45,977 nt of DNA. Origin: JAAYHV01 sp035268985. Lineage in GTDB: Bacteria; Bacillota; Clostridia; Peptostreptococcales; Anaerovoracaceae. The translations under genes were made by a program, and so were the position numbers. Positions 8,032 through 17,196 of this stretch are shown here, one piece after another. The DNA lies in contig DATFJV010000010.1 of the NCBI GenBank assembly GCA_035268985.1, positions 1 through 45,977 on the forward strand. The letters run 5' to 3'. The notes beneath the pieces are model-generated. The model saw nothing but the letters and a program-made list of their open reading frames with translations, was not told the DNA's origin and made no database searches. The first letter of the stretch is position 1, and each line of letters starts with the position of its first letter.

Positions 8032-10064
8032 ACAAAACAAACAATAGATTAGTCAATAAAATGAAAAATAATATGCAACTAGTGATATTAGTCTTGATAG
8101 CAATATTGGGTATAATTATAGTGGAAATTTATTCGATTAATGCTAAATATGGACTTGGGGTCTATGAATATATTAAATATTCAATGCCGCTAGATGAAGA
8201 GGAAATTGAATATCTTGAAAATAATGAGTTAATATATGGAATGGATAGAATGGCGCCACCGTTATCTTATGTGGACCCTGAAAATGGTCAAAACGAAGGA
8301 ATGGTTGTTGAGTTTATTTCACAATTATCCATCGACATAAGTAAGGACATTAAGTATAAGCCCCTTGAATGGTCTGTACTTTTGAATGAATTGAACAAAG
8401 GGCATATAAATATTGCCGACCTTTTTGAAAGCGAAGAGAGAAGTAAAAAGTTTTTGTTTACCCAACCACTATACGTGTTAAACGGCAAGATACTTGGTGA
8501 TAGCACTATTAAGAGTAAGGACCTTGATGAAATAATAAACACAAAACTAGCTATTGTAAAAGGCGATTTTATGGAGGAAATGACTAGCGAATATTTTTCA
8601 AATGATAAAGAAATTGAGTTTATTTATACTTCAGATATTCGAGAAGCATTGGGCTTATTAGTTAATGGTGAAGTAAATGGAATAGCAGGAGATGAAACTG
8701 TTATTGCATACCTATTAAATGATATGGATATAGAAAATGACTTTGAATTTATAGAAGAAACGCTATATACTAAAAACGTTTGTTTGGCAACTAAAAAAGA
8801 TAATGAGATATTATTAGATATATTAAATAAAGGTATAATGTCTTTAAAAAAACAGAATCTAATTATTCAAATTCAGGGAAAGTGGTTTGGAGATTATGCG
8901 CCAGAGGTTATGGATATTCGTGAATATGATTTATTTACTAAAATCCTTGTTTTAGCTATACTAATAGTATTATTTGGTATATTGTGGAATTCCTCATTAG
9001 CACGTAGGGTTAAGTCAAAAACTAACGAATTAAATGAGAAAAAAGAGTCCTTAAGGATTATAGTGGATACTTTGCATGATGGCTTATTGGTAGTTAATAG
9101 CGATAATATAGTTGAAGAATGTAATGACTCAGTTAATAAAATATTAAAATTAGATTCAAAGGACATAATAGGCAAAAATTACTTGGAAATCGATGAGCTT
9201 AATCCATTTGTTTGTCATTTGATTGAAGAAACCGATAGAAGCGAAGAAGACAGCGAACAAATGAAAAAGATTAATAATTCCTATTATTTAGTTACTAAAA
9301 GATTGTATAAACATGAAAGTAATAAAATGCTTATTGCCTTGGCGGATTTTACAGAAAAACACATAAACGAGCAAAGGGCAAGGCAAGAAAGTAAAATGAT
9401 AGCCGTAGGTCAGCTTTCTGCTGGATTAGCACATGAGATAAGAAATCCTTTAGGACTGATTAGAAGCTATATATTTATATTGGATAGACATTCACAGAAA
9501 GAAGAAGATAAGCACGCGGTAAGTGTAATTGATGAATCGGTCCAAAGGATAAATGGGCTTATTGAAAGTTTGCTTAGTTTTTCTAGATTGTCTAAAGAAG
9601 AATATAGAATATTTAAAATAAAAAAAATGGTTGATAATATTGTTTCTTTAGAAAATAAAAGAATAAAGAATAAAAAGATAGACATAATTATTGACATACC
9701 AGAAGAATTGGAATTTAATTCAAATGAAGAAATATTAAAAATGTGTATTATGAATATTTTTAATAATAGCATCGATTCTTTTGAAGATAATTTTAATAAT
9801 CAGATAACTATAAAAAGCAAAATTATAGATGAATGTCATTTGAACATTAAAATTATTGATAACGGTATAGGAATAGATGAAAAAGATTTGGAAAATGTCT
9901 TTAATCCATTTTTTACAACAAAAAAAGATGGTACTGGTTTAGGGCTTTATATAATTAGCAATGAACTTACTAGAATAGATGGGAAAATAAAAATAGAGAG
10001 TGAAAAAAATATAGGAACGACTATAGATGTCATAATACCACTTTCAGAAAAGAGTAAAAGATGA
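8028..10064 (+). CDS. sensor histidine kinase with extracytoplasmic amino-acid-binding-protein-like (SBP_bac_3) domain, module 1
   Basis: Architecture: N-terminal membrane helix (LVILVLIAILGIIIVEIY), an extracytoplasmic bacterial solute-binding-protein family 3 domain (about residues 50-290), a second helix near 300-325, a PAS-like region, then the HisKA H-box GLAHEIRNPLG with the phosphorylated His at about 469, and an HATPase with NIFNNSIDSFED (N box), DNGIGID (G1) and GTGLGLY (G2). The start is uncertain: TTG at 8028 has GGAG six bases upstream; GTG at 7968 and ATG at 8061 lack one. The sensor domain suggests direct detection of a polar amino acid. Its stop overlaps the ATG of the sigma-54 activator (ATGA), so the two are a coupled pair. 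A second copy of this arrangement lies at 13.7 kb. Confidence 0.88.
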   Translation: MNKTNNRLVNKMKNNMQLVILVLIAILGIIIVEIYSINAKYGLGVYEYIKYSMPLDEEEIEYLENNELIYGMDRMAPPLSYVDPENGQNEGMVVEFISQLSIDISKDIKYKPLEWSVLLNELNKGHINIADLFESEERSKKFLFTQPLYVLNGKILGDSTIKSKDLDEIINTKLAIVKGDFMEEMTSEYFSNDKEIEFIYTSDIREALGLLVNGEVNGIAGDETVIAYLLNDMDIENDFEFIEETLYTKNVCLATKKDNEILLDILNKGIMSLKKQNLIIQIQGKWFGDYAPEVMDIREYDLFTKILVLAILIVLFGILWNSSLARRVKSKTNELNEKKESLRIIVDTLHDGLLVVNSDNIVEECNDSVNKILKLDSKDIIGKNYLEIDELNPFVCHLIEETDRSEEDSEQMKKINNSYYLVTKRLYKHESNKMLIALADFTEKHINEQRARQESKMIAVGQLSAGLAHEIRNPLGLIRSYIFILDRHSQKEEDKHAVSVIDESVQRINGLIESLLSFSRLSKEEYRIFKIKKMVDNIVSLENKRIKNKKIDIIIDIPEELEFNSNEEILKMCIMNIFNNSIDSFEDNFNNQITIKSKIIDECHLNIKIIDNGIGIDEKDLENVFNPFFTTKKDGTGLGLYIISNELTRIDGKIKIESEKNIGTTIDVIIPLSEKSKR

Positions 10065-11434
10065 AAAAAAATAACTATTACAAAATTTTAGTTGTAGATG
10101 ATGAAGTAGAATATCAAAATGTAGTTTCAATAATACTTTCCGAAGAAGGATATTCAGTGCATAAATGCAATGAAGGTAATACTGCCATGGAATACATTAA
10201 TAATAATAATGTTGATTTATTAATTACTGATTTGAGAATGCCTGAGATGGACGGATTTGAGTTAATCAACAAAGTTAAAGAGGTATCACTAGATACTTCT
10301 ATTATTGTAATGACTGCCTATGCCAGTGTTGAAAGCGCCATAAGTGCAATGAAATTAGGAGCAGATGATTATTATATTAAAAGCAATAATCTTGAAGAAT
10401 TGATAATTATTGTAAAAAGGATATTTGATATGTCGACACTTCAAAAGAGGGCATCTGTTTTAATGAAACAAATATCAGGATTAGACATTTTTTTAGATAC
10501 AAGTAATAAAGAATATGCTGAATTAATTGAAATTTGCAATAGGACGGCTAATACAGACATAAACATTCTACTATCGGGAGAATCTGGAGTTGGTAAAGAA
10601 GTAATAGCTAATTATATACATGAATTAAGTGATAGAAAGAAAGAGCCTTTTATACCGGTCAACTGTCAGACATTTTCTGATGGAACAATAGAATCGGAGT
10701 TGTTTGGTCACGAAAAAGGTGCTTTTACCGGTGCCATAGAAAAGAGAATTGGTAGATTTGAAGAAGCAAACTACGGTACTTTATTTTTAGATGAAATAGG
10801 AGATCTACCACAAGCTACACAAGGTAAATTATTAAGAACATTAGAAAATAAAACTATTGAAAGAGTTGGCAGCAATAAAAGTATCGATTTAGACTTAAGG
10901 CTTATTTCTGCAACAAATAAAGATTTAGGATTACTAATTGAAGAAAAGTCATTTAGGGAGGATTTGTTATACAGAATTAATACTCTCACTATAAATATTC
11001 CGCCATTAAGAGAAAGAAAGGAAGATATTATGGGACTAGTGGAGTATTTTATTAAAAAAATAGAAATAGATCAAAAGAAAAAGATTGATAATATAGATGA
11101 AGATGTGATGAACTTTTTGTTAGATTATGATTATCCGGGAAATATTAGGGAACTGAAAAATATTTTGGAAAGGACAATAGCCCTTAGCAGAAATGGTAAA
11201 ATAACTTTAAATGAACTAATAGTGCCTACTAATAATATAAATTATATCAGGGAAAAAGCCATGAAAAATTACAGTGGCGAATTATTGAGAAACGCAAGAA
11301 ATGAATTTGAAAAAGAATTTATTACTATTAAGCTAAAAAAATATAATTATAATATGAATAAATGCTCCGAGTCTTTGGGCATAACAAAAAGACAGCTATG
11401 GAATAAACTTAATCAATATGATATAGAGCATTAA
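10061..11434 (+). CDS. sigma-54-dependent response regulator (NtrC type), module 1
   Basis: A 457-residue protein: receiver domain with acidic D13/D14, phospho-acceptor D57 (ITDLRMP), T84 and K107; AAA+ domain with Walker A GESGVGKE (173-180), the sigma-54-contacting GAFTGA loop (220-225) and Walker B LFLDEIGD (241-248); and a C-terminal Fis-type helix-turn-helix (NMNKCSESLGITKRQLWNKL). It should activate RNA polymerase-sigma-54 after phosphorylation by the preceding kinase. A -24/-12 promoter lies just downstream, ahead of the AgcS symporter, with two candidate binding sites starting at its own stop codon. The usual K-P after the receiver lysine is K-S, shared with its paralogue at 15.6 kb. 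Confidence 0.92.
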   Translation: MKKNNYYKILVVDDEVEYQNVVSIILSEEGYSVHKCNEGNTAMEYINNNNVDLLITDLRMPEMDGFELINKVKEVSLDTSIIVMTAYASVESAISAMKLGADDYYIKSNNLEELIIIVKRIFDMSTLQKRASVLMKQISGLDIFLDTSNKEYAELIEICNRTANTDINILLSGESGVGKEVIANYIHELSDRKKEPFIPVNCQTFSDGTIESELFGHEKGAFTGAIEKRIGRFEEANYGTLFLDEIGDLPQATQGKLLRTLENKTIERVGSNKSIDLDLRLISATNKDLGLLIEEKSFREDLLYRINTLTINIPPLRERKEDIMGLVEYFIKKIEIDQKKKIDNIDEDVMNFLLDYDYPGNIRELKNILERTIALSRNGKITLNELIVPTNNINYIREKAMKNYSGELLRNARNEFEKEFITIKLKKYNYNMNKCSESLGITKRQLWNKLNQYDIEH

Positions 11435-11482
11435 CCGATGAAAGAAATTTCATACCGATGAAAGAAATTTCATCGGTTTTTT
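11435..11482 (+). promoter_or_regulatory. tandem repeat that looks like both an intrinsic terminator and a sigma-54 enhancer site
   Basis: Two exact 19-base copies of CCGATGAAAGAAATTTCAT lie at 11435-11453 and 11455-11473, 20 bases apart (about two helical turns). The second copy continues CGG then T6, giving a 9-bp stem (CCGATGAAA/TTTCATCGG, GAAA loop) with a U run: a terminator for the activator gene. The core ATGAAAGAAATTTCAT recurs in altered form upstream of the second sigma-54 promoter, and the copies sit about 75-110 bases upstream of the -24 box, the usual place for an activator's upstream sites. Confidence 0.6.
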
Positions 11483-11546
11483 AGTTACTGGAGAAGTTTG
11501 ATATATTGAAAACCTCAATTTTCAAGGTTTAAATTATCAATGTGAA

Positions 11547-11563
11547 TTGGCATAATAATTGCT
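11547..11563 (+). promoter_or_regulatory. sigma-54 (-24/-12) promoter of the AgcS gene
   Basis: TTGGCATAATAATTGCT has GG and GC in the required -24/-12 register (TTGGCA-N6-TTGCT; consensus TTGGCAC-N5-TTGCW). It lies 46 bases ahead of the symporter start and directly follows a sigma-54 activator gene. Confidence 0.8.
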
Positions 11564-11608
11564 TTAAATATATATACAATAATATATTTATTTGAAAGGA
11601 AGGGTATT

Positions 11609-12955
11609 ATGGAAAGTATTAGTAACATAATCGTCGCAATTGATAATTTAGTATGGGGGCCATATATGGTGGCACTTCTAGTGGGAGTAGGGATTCTGCT
11701 AACAGTTAAACTCAAGTTTTTACAAGTATTTAAGTTTGGTTATATCTGGAAGCATACTATCGGTAAAGCTTTTGTCAAAAAAACTGATGGAGAAGGTAAT
11801 ATTACCTCAGGACAAGCTGGTTTGACATCAATAGCAGCAGTTGTAGGAACGGGAAATATTGTTGGTGTAGCTACAGCTATAGCAATTGGAGGACCTGGTG
11901 CACTATTTTGGATGTGGGTAGCAGCATTCTTTGGAATGGCTACTAAATTTGCAGAAATTACCTTAGGCGTTAAATATAGAGAACTAAGAGCTGATGGTAC
12001 TTATGCAGGTGGAGCAATGTATTATATTAAGAACGGTTTAAATCAAAAATGGTTGGCAGGGTTCTTTAGTATAATGGTAATAATTGCATATTTTGTTGTG
12101 GGTGCTATAGTTGATACAAATTCTATATGTTTATCCGTTGAGGCACAATGGGGAATTAATCCAATAATAACAGGTATAGTATTTGCAATAGTTACTGCGT
12201 TTGTTATTTTAGGAGGAATAAAAAGAATCGGTGAAGTTTGTCAATTCTTGACTCCAATTATGGCTGGTCTATACATACTTGCAGGATTAGCAATTATCGT
12301 ATTAAATATCGGAGATGTGCCAGCTGCATTTGCACAAATATTCAAAGGGGCTTTTTCTCCAATGGGAGCTACAGGCGGGTTTGCAGGAGCAACGATAATG
12401 CAAATAATAACTATTGGTATGGCAAGGGGATTATTCTCAAATGAAGCAGGTATGGGTAGTTCGCCTATAATACACAGTAGTGCACAAGTTAATCATCCTG
12501 TGGAACAAGGTATTTGGGGTTCGATAGAAGTATTCATAGACACAATAATTATTGCTACAATAACAGGATTAGCAATTATTGTTTCAGGAGCATGGAAAAC
12601 TGGTATATCTGGTGCTGAACTTACAATGGAGGCATTTGATGTAACTTTACCATTTGGCATTGGCAGCTATATAGTAATGCTTTCAACCGTACTATTTGGT
12701 TTATCATGCTTGATTTCTGCCAATTACTATTGTGAACGTTCTGCTGAATTTTTATTCGGACCTAAGACAATTTTACCTATAAGAATTGCTTGGTGCGTAT
12801 TTATTATAATCGGAGCTATTGGAGGATTAGAATTAGTTTGGACATTAGCTGATGCTTGTTTGGGGCTTATGGCCATACCAAACTTAATTGCACTAATACT
12901 ACTTAGTCCAATTGTTGTAAAATTAGCTAAAGAGTATTTCTCGGAAAGCAAATAA
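11609..12955 (+). CDS. sodium:alanine/glycine symporter (AgcS family)
   Basis: A 448-residue polytopic protein with about 10-11 helices and the AgcS signature in GTGNIVGVATAIAIGGPGALFWMWVAAFFGMATKFAEITLGVKYR (around residues 83-130). These carriers take up alanine, glycine or related amino acids with sodium. The ATG follows GGAAGGG. It is the likely target of the sensor-activator pair upstream, through the -24/-12 promoter 46 bases before it. A strong hairpin follows the stop. The paired amino-acid-sensing kinase suggests substrate-induced uptake. Confidence 0.9.
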   Translation: MESISNIIVAIDNLVWGPYMVALLVGVGILLTVKLKFLQVFKFGYIWKHTIGKAFVKKTDGEGNITSGQAGLTSIAAVVGTGNIVGVATAIAIGGPGALFWMWVAAFFGMATKFAEITLGVKYRELRADGTYAGGAMYYIKNGLNQKWLAGFFSIMVIIAYFVVGAIVDTNSICLSVEAQWGINPIITGIVFAIVTAFVILGGIKRIGEVCQFLTPIMAGLYILAGLAIIVLNIGDVPAAFAQIFKGAFSPMGATGGFAGATIMQIITIGMARGLFSNEAGMGSSPIIHSSAQVNHPVEQGIWGSIEVFIDTIIIATITGLAIIVSGAWKTGISGAELTMEAFDVTLPFGIGSYIVMLSTVLFGLSCLISANYYCERSAEFLFGPKTILPIRIAWCVFIIIGAIGGLELVWTLADACLGLMAIPNLIALILLSPIVVKLAKEYFSESK

Positions 12956-12966
12956 CAAGCTAAGCA

Positions 12967-12996
12967 AAAACGCTGGAATTATTATTCCGGCGTTTT
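12967..12996 (+). terminator. intrinsic terminator after AgcS
   Basis: AAAACGCTGGAAT and ATTCCGGCGTTTT form a 13-bp stem (one G-T wobble) with a TATT loop, ending in TTTT. With the flanking A run it can also act on the other strand. Confidence 0.8.
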
Positions 12997-13039
12997 ATGT
13001 TGTAATCATTTATGATAATATATAACTTAAGGTGAAATC

Positions 13040-13681
13040 ATGAAAAAAAGAGTGCTATGTTTTGGAGATTCAAATACTTGGGGATATAATCCTGCAGATG
13101 GATCTAGATATGAGGAAGATACAAGATGGCCTTGTGTTTTACAAAATATGTTAGGTTCTGATTATAATGTGATTGAAGAAGGTCAAAATGGAAGGACTTT
13201 TAATACTGATGATTATTTAAACGGATATATGAGTGGGAACTATTACATAAAGCCGTGCTTAAAAAGTCATGATCCAATTGATTATTTCATATTAATGCTT
13301 GGAACTAATGATCTAAAAAAAGAGTATTCGCAAACACTGGAGGATATTTGCAATGATGCGGATATATTAGTAGATGAAGCAGCAAAATATTGGGAGCTTT
13401 ATGCTCGGAAAAAACCAAAGGTACTAATTCTTTCTCCCCCTTATATAAATGACGGTTTGTTTAGATCAAATTTTAAAAAAGATTTTGAAGGTAAGGATGC
13501 TATTGAAAAGTCAAAGCTGCTATATAACAAGCTTGAACTTGTTGCTACAAAACACCAATATGATATTATTGATATAAGTATCAGAGTAAAAGCTGGAAAT
13601 GAGGATGGATTACACATTGATAAAGAAGGTCATAAAGTGTTAGCGGAGATTGTTTATGAATGGGTTAATGGTGATTTATGA
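13040..13681 (+). CDS. SGNH/GDSL-family hydrolase (arylesterase-like)
   Basis: A 213-residue protein without a signal peptide. All four SGNH blocks are visible: block I FGDSNTWG with nucleophile S11, block II glycine (EEGQNGRT, G51), block III GTND with N90, and block V DGLHIDKEGH with D189 and H192. It resembles the carbohydrate esterase/arylesterase SGNH branch, cleaving esters or acetyl groups from an unknown substrate. Its TGA overlaps the ATG of the second sensor kinase (ATGA at 13678), so it begins the second regulatory operon, which has no counterpart gene in module 1. Confidence 0.85.
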   Translation: MKKRVLCFGDSNTWGYNPADGSRYEEDTRWPCVLQNMLGSDYNVIEEGQNGRTFNTDDYLNGYMSGNYYIKPCLKSHDPIDYFILMLGTNDLKKEYSQTLEDICNDADILVDEAAKYWELYARKKPKVLILSPPYINDGLFRSNFKKDFEGKDAIEKSKLLYNKLELVATKHQYDIIDISIRVKAGNEDGLHIDKEGHKVLAEIVYEWVNGDL

Positions 13682-15645
13682 AAAGAAAATTAGTATTGTT
13701 GCTAGTAACATTTGCCTTTATATTTTTCACAGTGAAAGCTGTAGACATAATGATCAGATATAATATGGATTGGCTTGAGTATATCAAATATTCTAGATCG
13801 ATTAGCTATGAAGAAAAATTATACATTCAAAATGAAGATTTAGTATTTGGTACATACAATGATAAAGTACCGTTGTCATTTTTGGATGATACTGGCTTAC
13901 TAAAAGGAATTATAATGGATTTTATATCTCAAATATCCATAGAGGCGGAAACTGAGATTAAAACTAAGGCGATGACAGAAAACACACTTAAAGAGTCAAT
14001 CTTAATCGGAAAAATCGATATAGCAACTATAGAAAGAAATGAAGAAAACGAAGAAATATATGATTTTACAGAACCTTTATATGTATTGCATGGCAAGGTT
14101 TTAGTTAACGCAGATTCGAATATTGAAAAGCTAAGCGATTTAAAAAATATTAAGCTTGCAGTAATTGATGAAATTAGTATAATTAATGCGGCAGAATCAT
14201 ATTTTAATGATAATCAAAATGTTAAAACAATTCACGTTGATGATGTTTACCAAGGTGTTGAATTGTTAGAAAAAGGCGAAGTAGAAGGGCTTGCAGGAGA
14301 TGAGACACAGATTTCATATATCTTAAATGAAAATAGGGGGCAAACAGACTATAAGTTTTTGGAGTATGCATTATATAGAAAAGAAGTTTGCTTAGCTGTA
14401 AAAAAAGGTAATACTAAGTTGATTAGTGCTTTAAATAAATCAATACTATCCTTGAAACAAAAAAACCTGATGCTGCAAACGCAAAGTAAATGGTTTGGAG
14501 TCTTCACTCCATCAGTAAAGGATATGAAAAGTTATGATTATGTTTATATTATAATACTTTTTGCAGTTGCTGTAATAGCATTTTTTGTTACATGGAACTA
14601 TATGACGGCACAAAAAGTAAATGAAAAAACAAGGGAACTTTTTGAAAGCAAAGAGGAGCTAAAAGTAATAATCAATACATTGAGCAGAGGTATCTTAGTA
14701 ATAAACTCAGATATGAAAATAATAGAATGCAATGATAGTTTGTTGAGCATTTTAAAATTAAAAAGAGAAGATTTAATTCATAGAAATTGTATGTATATAG
14801 ATGAATTAGAACCGTTTATTAGATTGGATGAAGATAACATTCATATTTCATTGGGAAATAAATATTACAATATATTTAATAAAGGTTTTGAAAACGATGA
14901 AAAAACATTAATAACTATAGAAGATTACACTGATAAATTTGTTACGGAGCAAAGAGCAAGGCAAGAAGATAAAATGATAGCAGTAGGACATCTCTCTGCA
15001 GGTTTGGCTCATGAAATAAGAAATCCTTTAGGTTTAATTAAAAGCTATGGATATGTTATTAAAAAATACTGTATTGATGATGTTGGAAATCATGCTCTTA
15101 ATGTAATATATGATTCGGTTGACAGGATTAGTGGACTCATAGACAATCTACTAAGATTTTCAAAATTATCCAATGAAGACAAAAAACTGCTTGATTTAGG
15201 TAAGCTTATTAATTCAATAATTGAACTTGAAGATAAAAATTTAAAGGTAAAAGATATTCGTGTGAATTTAAACATTGACTCAAATATAAAAGTTAAGACA
15301 AATGAAGACGTGTTTAAACTTTTATTATTGAATTTGTTGAATAACAGTATAGATTCTTATGAAAATATTTTTCGTGATCATAAAACAATCGAAATAGATA
15401 TTGAAAAAGCAGAACATGAAATTATAATTAAATTTTCGGATAATGGATGTGGGATTGATGAATTATCATTGGAGAATATTTTTAATCCATTTTATACCAC
15501 TAAAGAAAGTGGCACTGGTTTAGGTTTATATATCATTAGTACAGAAATAGAAAAAATGAATGGTATAATTACTGCAAGCAGTGAAATTGGAAAGGGTACA
15601 TCTTTTCATATTGTAATACCAACAGGGGGAGAGTGCGATGAATAA
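13678..15645 (+). CDS. sensor histidine kinase with extracytoplasmic SBP_bac_3 domain, module 2
   Basis: A 655-residue paralogue of the kinase at 8.0 kb with the same order of domains: membrane helix at residues 3-22, SBP_bac_3-like sensor about 45-280, second helix about 287-311, PAS-like region, H-box GLAHEIRNPLG with His445, then N box (LLNNSIDSYEN), DNGCGID and GTGLGLY. The two kinases share near-identical stretches such as TEQRARQE-KMIAVG and a common ending to the sensor domain (SLKQKNLMLQTQSKWFG vs SLKKQNLIIQIQGKWFG), so they arose by duplication, while the ligand pockets have diverged. It overlaps the next activator gene by 8 bases. The ligand is probably another amino acid or small acid. 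Confidence 0.9.
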   Translation: MKRKLVLLLVTFAFIFFTVKAVDIMIRYNMDWLEYIKYSRSISYEEKLYIQNEDLVFGTYNDKVPLSFLDDTGLLKGIIMDFISQISIEAETEIKTKAMTENTLKESILIGKIDIATIERNEENEEIYDFTEPLYVLHGKVLVNADSNIEKLSDLKNIKLAVIDEISIINAAESYFNDNQNVKTIHVDDVYQGVELLEKGEVEGLAGDETQISYILNENRGQTDYKFLEYALYRKEVCLAVKKGNTKLISALNKSILSLKQKNLMLQTQSKWFGVFTPSVKDMKSYDYVYIIILFAVAVIAFFVTWNYMTAQKVNEKTRELFESKEELKVIINTLSRGILVINSDMKIIECNDSLLSILKLKREDLIHRNCMYIDELEPFIRLDEDNIHISLGNKYYNIFNKGFENDEKTLITIEDYTDKFVTEQRARQEDKMIAVGHLSAGLAHEIRNPLGLIKSYGYVIKKYCIDDVGNHALNVIYDSVDRISGLIDNLLRFSKLSNEDKKLLDLGKLINSIIELEDKNLKVKDIRVNLNIDSNIKVKTNEDVFKLLLLNLLNNSIDSYENIFRDHKTIEIDIEKAEHEIIIKFSDNGCGIDELSLENIFNPFYTTKESGTGLGLYIISTEIEKMNGIITASSEIGKGTSFHIVIPTGGECDE

Positions 15646-17026
15646 CATTATAAATTATAACATATTAGTTGTGGATGATGAAAAAGAATATCAAAATGTG
15701 GTATCTTTTATACTTGATGATGCTGGCTATAATACATTAACTGCTTCAAATGGAAAAGAAGCGCTAGATACTATGCTTGAAAGTGATATTGATTTAATAA
15801 TAACAGATCTTAAAATGCCGGTTATGGATGGTATTGAATTCATTGAAAAGGCAAAAAAAATAAATGATGATATTGATATTATTGTTATGACAGCATATGG
15901 AAGTATTGAAAGTGCGGTTGAAGCTATTAAATTAGGTGCTTTAGATTATTTTGTTAAAAGTAGGGATTTGGAAGAATTGGTACTTAAGGTCAATGGGTTG
16001 GCTAAAATAAATAGATTTAAAACGAAGAGTAACATCATTATTAAAAATCAAAATAAAAGTGGGTTTTATTTGGAATCTAAAAATGAAAAATACATTGAAT
16101 TATTAGAGATGTGTAGGAGAACAGCAGATACAGGAATTAACATATTACTTCTTGGAGAATCAGGGGTAGGTAAAGAGGTGATAGCAAACTATATACATCA
16201 ATTGAGTGAAAGAAAAGACGAACCTTTTGTTCCTGTTAATTGCCAAGTATTTCCTGAGGGAGTTATTGAGTCTGAATTATTCGGACACGAAAAGGGAGCA
16301 TTTACAGGCGCAGGGGAAAGAAGGTTGGGTCGATTTGAAGATGCAAATTTAGGTACACTTTTTCTAGATGAGATATGCGATCTTCCCAACACAACTCAAG
16401 GTAAATTGTTGCGTGTTTTGGAAAACAAAAGCATAGAAAGAATTGGAGGTAATAAACAAATAAAACTGGATATCAGGTTTATCTCGGCTACAAACAAATT
16501 ACCACAAGAGGAGATTCAAAAAGGGCGATTTAGAGAAGACCTTTTATATAGAATAAACACACTAACGCTGAATATTCCTCCATTAAGGGAACGTAGAGAG
16601 GATCTTCCGGGATTAATAGATTTTTTTATAGCAAAAACTGAGGCTGATCAAAAGAAAAAAGTTAATAGAATAGATGATTCTGTTATGGAATTTTTGCTTG
16701 ATTATGATTATCCTGGAAATGTAAGGGAATTAAAAAATATTATAGAAAGAATGATAGCATTAAGTAAAGACGGTCTTGTTACAGTAGCGGAACTGTTAAT
16801 GCCTATTAACTTTGATTATGATGAAGACCATTTTTTGAATGAAAATAGTTTCAATTTAAAAGTTGCTAGGTCAAAATTCGAAAAAAAATATATTATCGAG
16901 GCTTTAGAGAAAACTAAAGGAAATGTCACGAAATGTTCGGCTTTGTTAGGTATTACGACAAGGCAGCTTTGGAATAAAATAACTATTTATGAAATCAATA
17001 TAGACAAGCTTAGAGACAGTGAATAA
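15638..17026 (+). CDS. sigma-54-dependent response regulator (NtrC type), module 2
   Basis: A 462-residue paralogue of the 10.1-kb activator in the same register: phospho-acceptor D57, T84, K107, Walker A GESGVGKE (173-180), GAFTGA (220-225), Walker B LFLDEICD (241-248, Cys where the family usually has Gly) and a Fis-type helix-turn-helix at the end (GNVTKCSALLGITTRQLWNKI). The recognition helices of the two activators are very alike (LGITKRQLWNKL and LGITTRQLWNKI), so they may bind the same or overlapping sites. A near-consensus -24/-12 promoter follows, driving the NhaC-type gene. Confidence 0.92.
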   Translation: MNNIINYNILVVDDEKEYQNVVSFILDDAGYNTLTASNGKEALDTMLESDIDLIITDLKMPVMDGIEFIEKAKKINDDIDIIVMTAYGSIESAVEAIKLGALDYFVKSRDLEELVLKVNGLAKINRFKTKSNIIIKNQNKSGFYLESKNEKYIELLEMCRRTADTGINILLLGESGVGKEVIANYIHQLSERKDEPFVPVNCQVFPEGVIESELFGHEKGAFTGAGERRLGRFEDANLGTLFLDEICDLPNTTQGKLLRVLENKSIERIGGNKQIKLDIRFISATNKLPQEEIQKGRFREDLLYRINTLTLNIPPLRERREDLPGLIDFFIAKTEADQKKKVNRIDDSVMEFLLDYDYPGNVRELKNIIERMIALSKDGLVTVAELLMPINFDYDEDHFLNENSFNLKVARSKFEKKYIIEALEKTKGNVTKCSALLGITTRQLWNKITIYEINIDKLRDSE

Positions 17027-17051
17027 TATTTCACACAAAAAACACTTGACT

Positions 17052-17067
17052 ATGAAATAAATTTCGC
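17052..17067 (+). promoter_or_regulatory. candidate activator-binding site upstream of the NhaC promoter
   Basis: ATGAAATAAATTTCGC shares ATGAAA-N-AAATTTC with the tandem repeats at 11435-11473. It sits 75 bases upstream of the -24/-12 promoter. A second inverted repeat, AACGA-TTTTT-TCGTT, lies at 17104-17118 between it and the promoter. Confidence 0.5.
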
Positions 17068-17126
17068 AGTAACAATATTAAAAACTAAAAATAGAGTAGT
17101 ACGAACGATTTTTTCGTTATTTAAGC

Positions 17127-17143
17127 TTGGCACAGAACTTGCT
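17127..17143 (+). promoter_or_regulatory. sigma-54 (-24/-12) promoter of the NhaC-type gene
   Basis: TTGGCACAGAACTTGCT matches the consensus TTGGCAC-N5-TTGCW at every fixed position. It begins 70 bases ahead of the antiporter ATG, directly after the sigma-54 activator gene. Confidence 0.9.
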
Positions 17144-17196
17144 TATATTATTAATAGGTATAATTCTAATAATAATATTTATGAGGAGGGCAAATA

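Noticed and set aside
9467..9772. Minus-strand 101-residue frame inside the module 1 kinase
   Set aside because: It lies antisense to the HisKA/HATPase coding sequence, which is clearly real.
11435..11482. Reading the tandem repeats as a CRISPR or phage-like array
   Set aside because: Only two copies with a one-base gap and no spacers; the terminator/operator explanation fits better.
13020..13039. Hope of a third sigma-54 promoter ahead of the SGNH hydrolase
   Set aside because: No TTGGCA-N-TTGCT pattern was found between 12956 and 13039; the terminator and a TGATAATAT -10-like box suggest an ordinary promoter.
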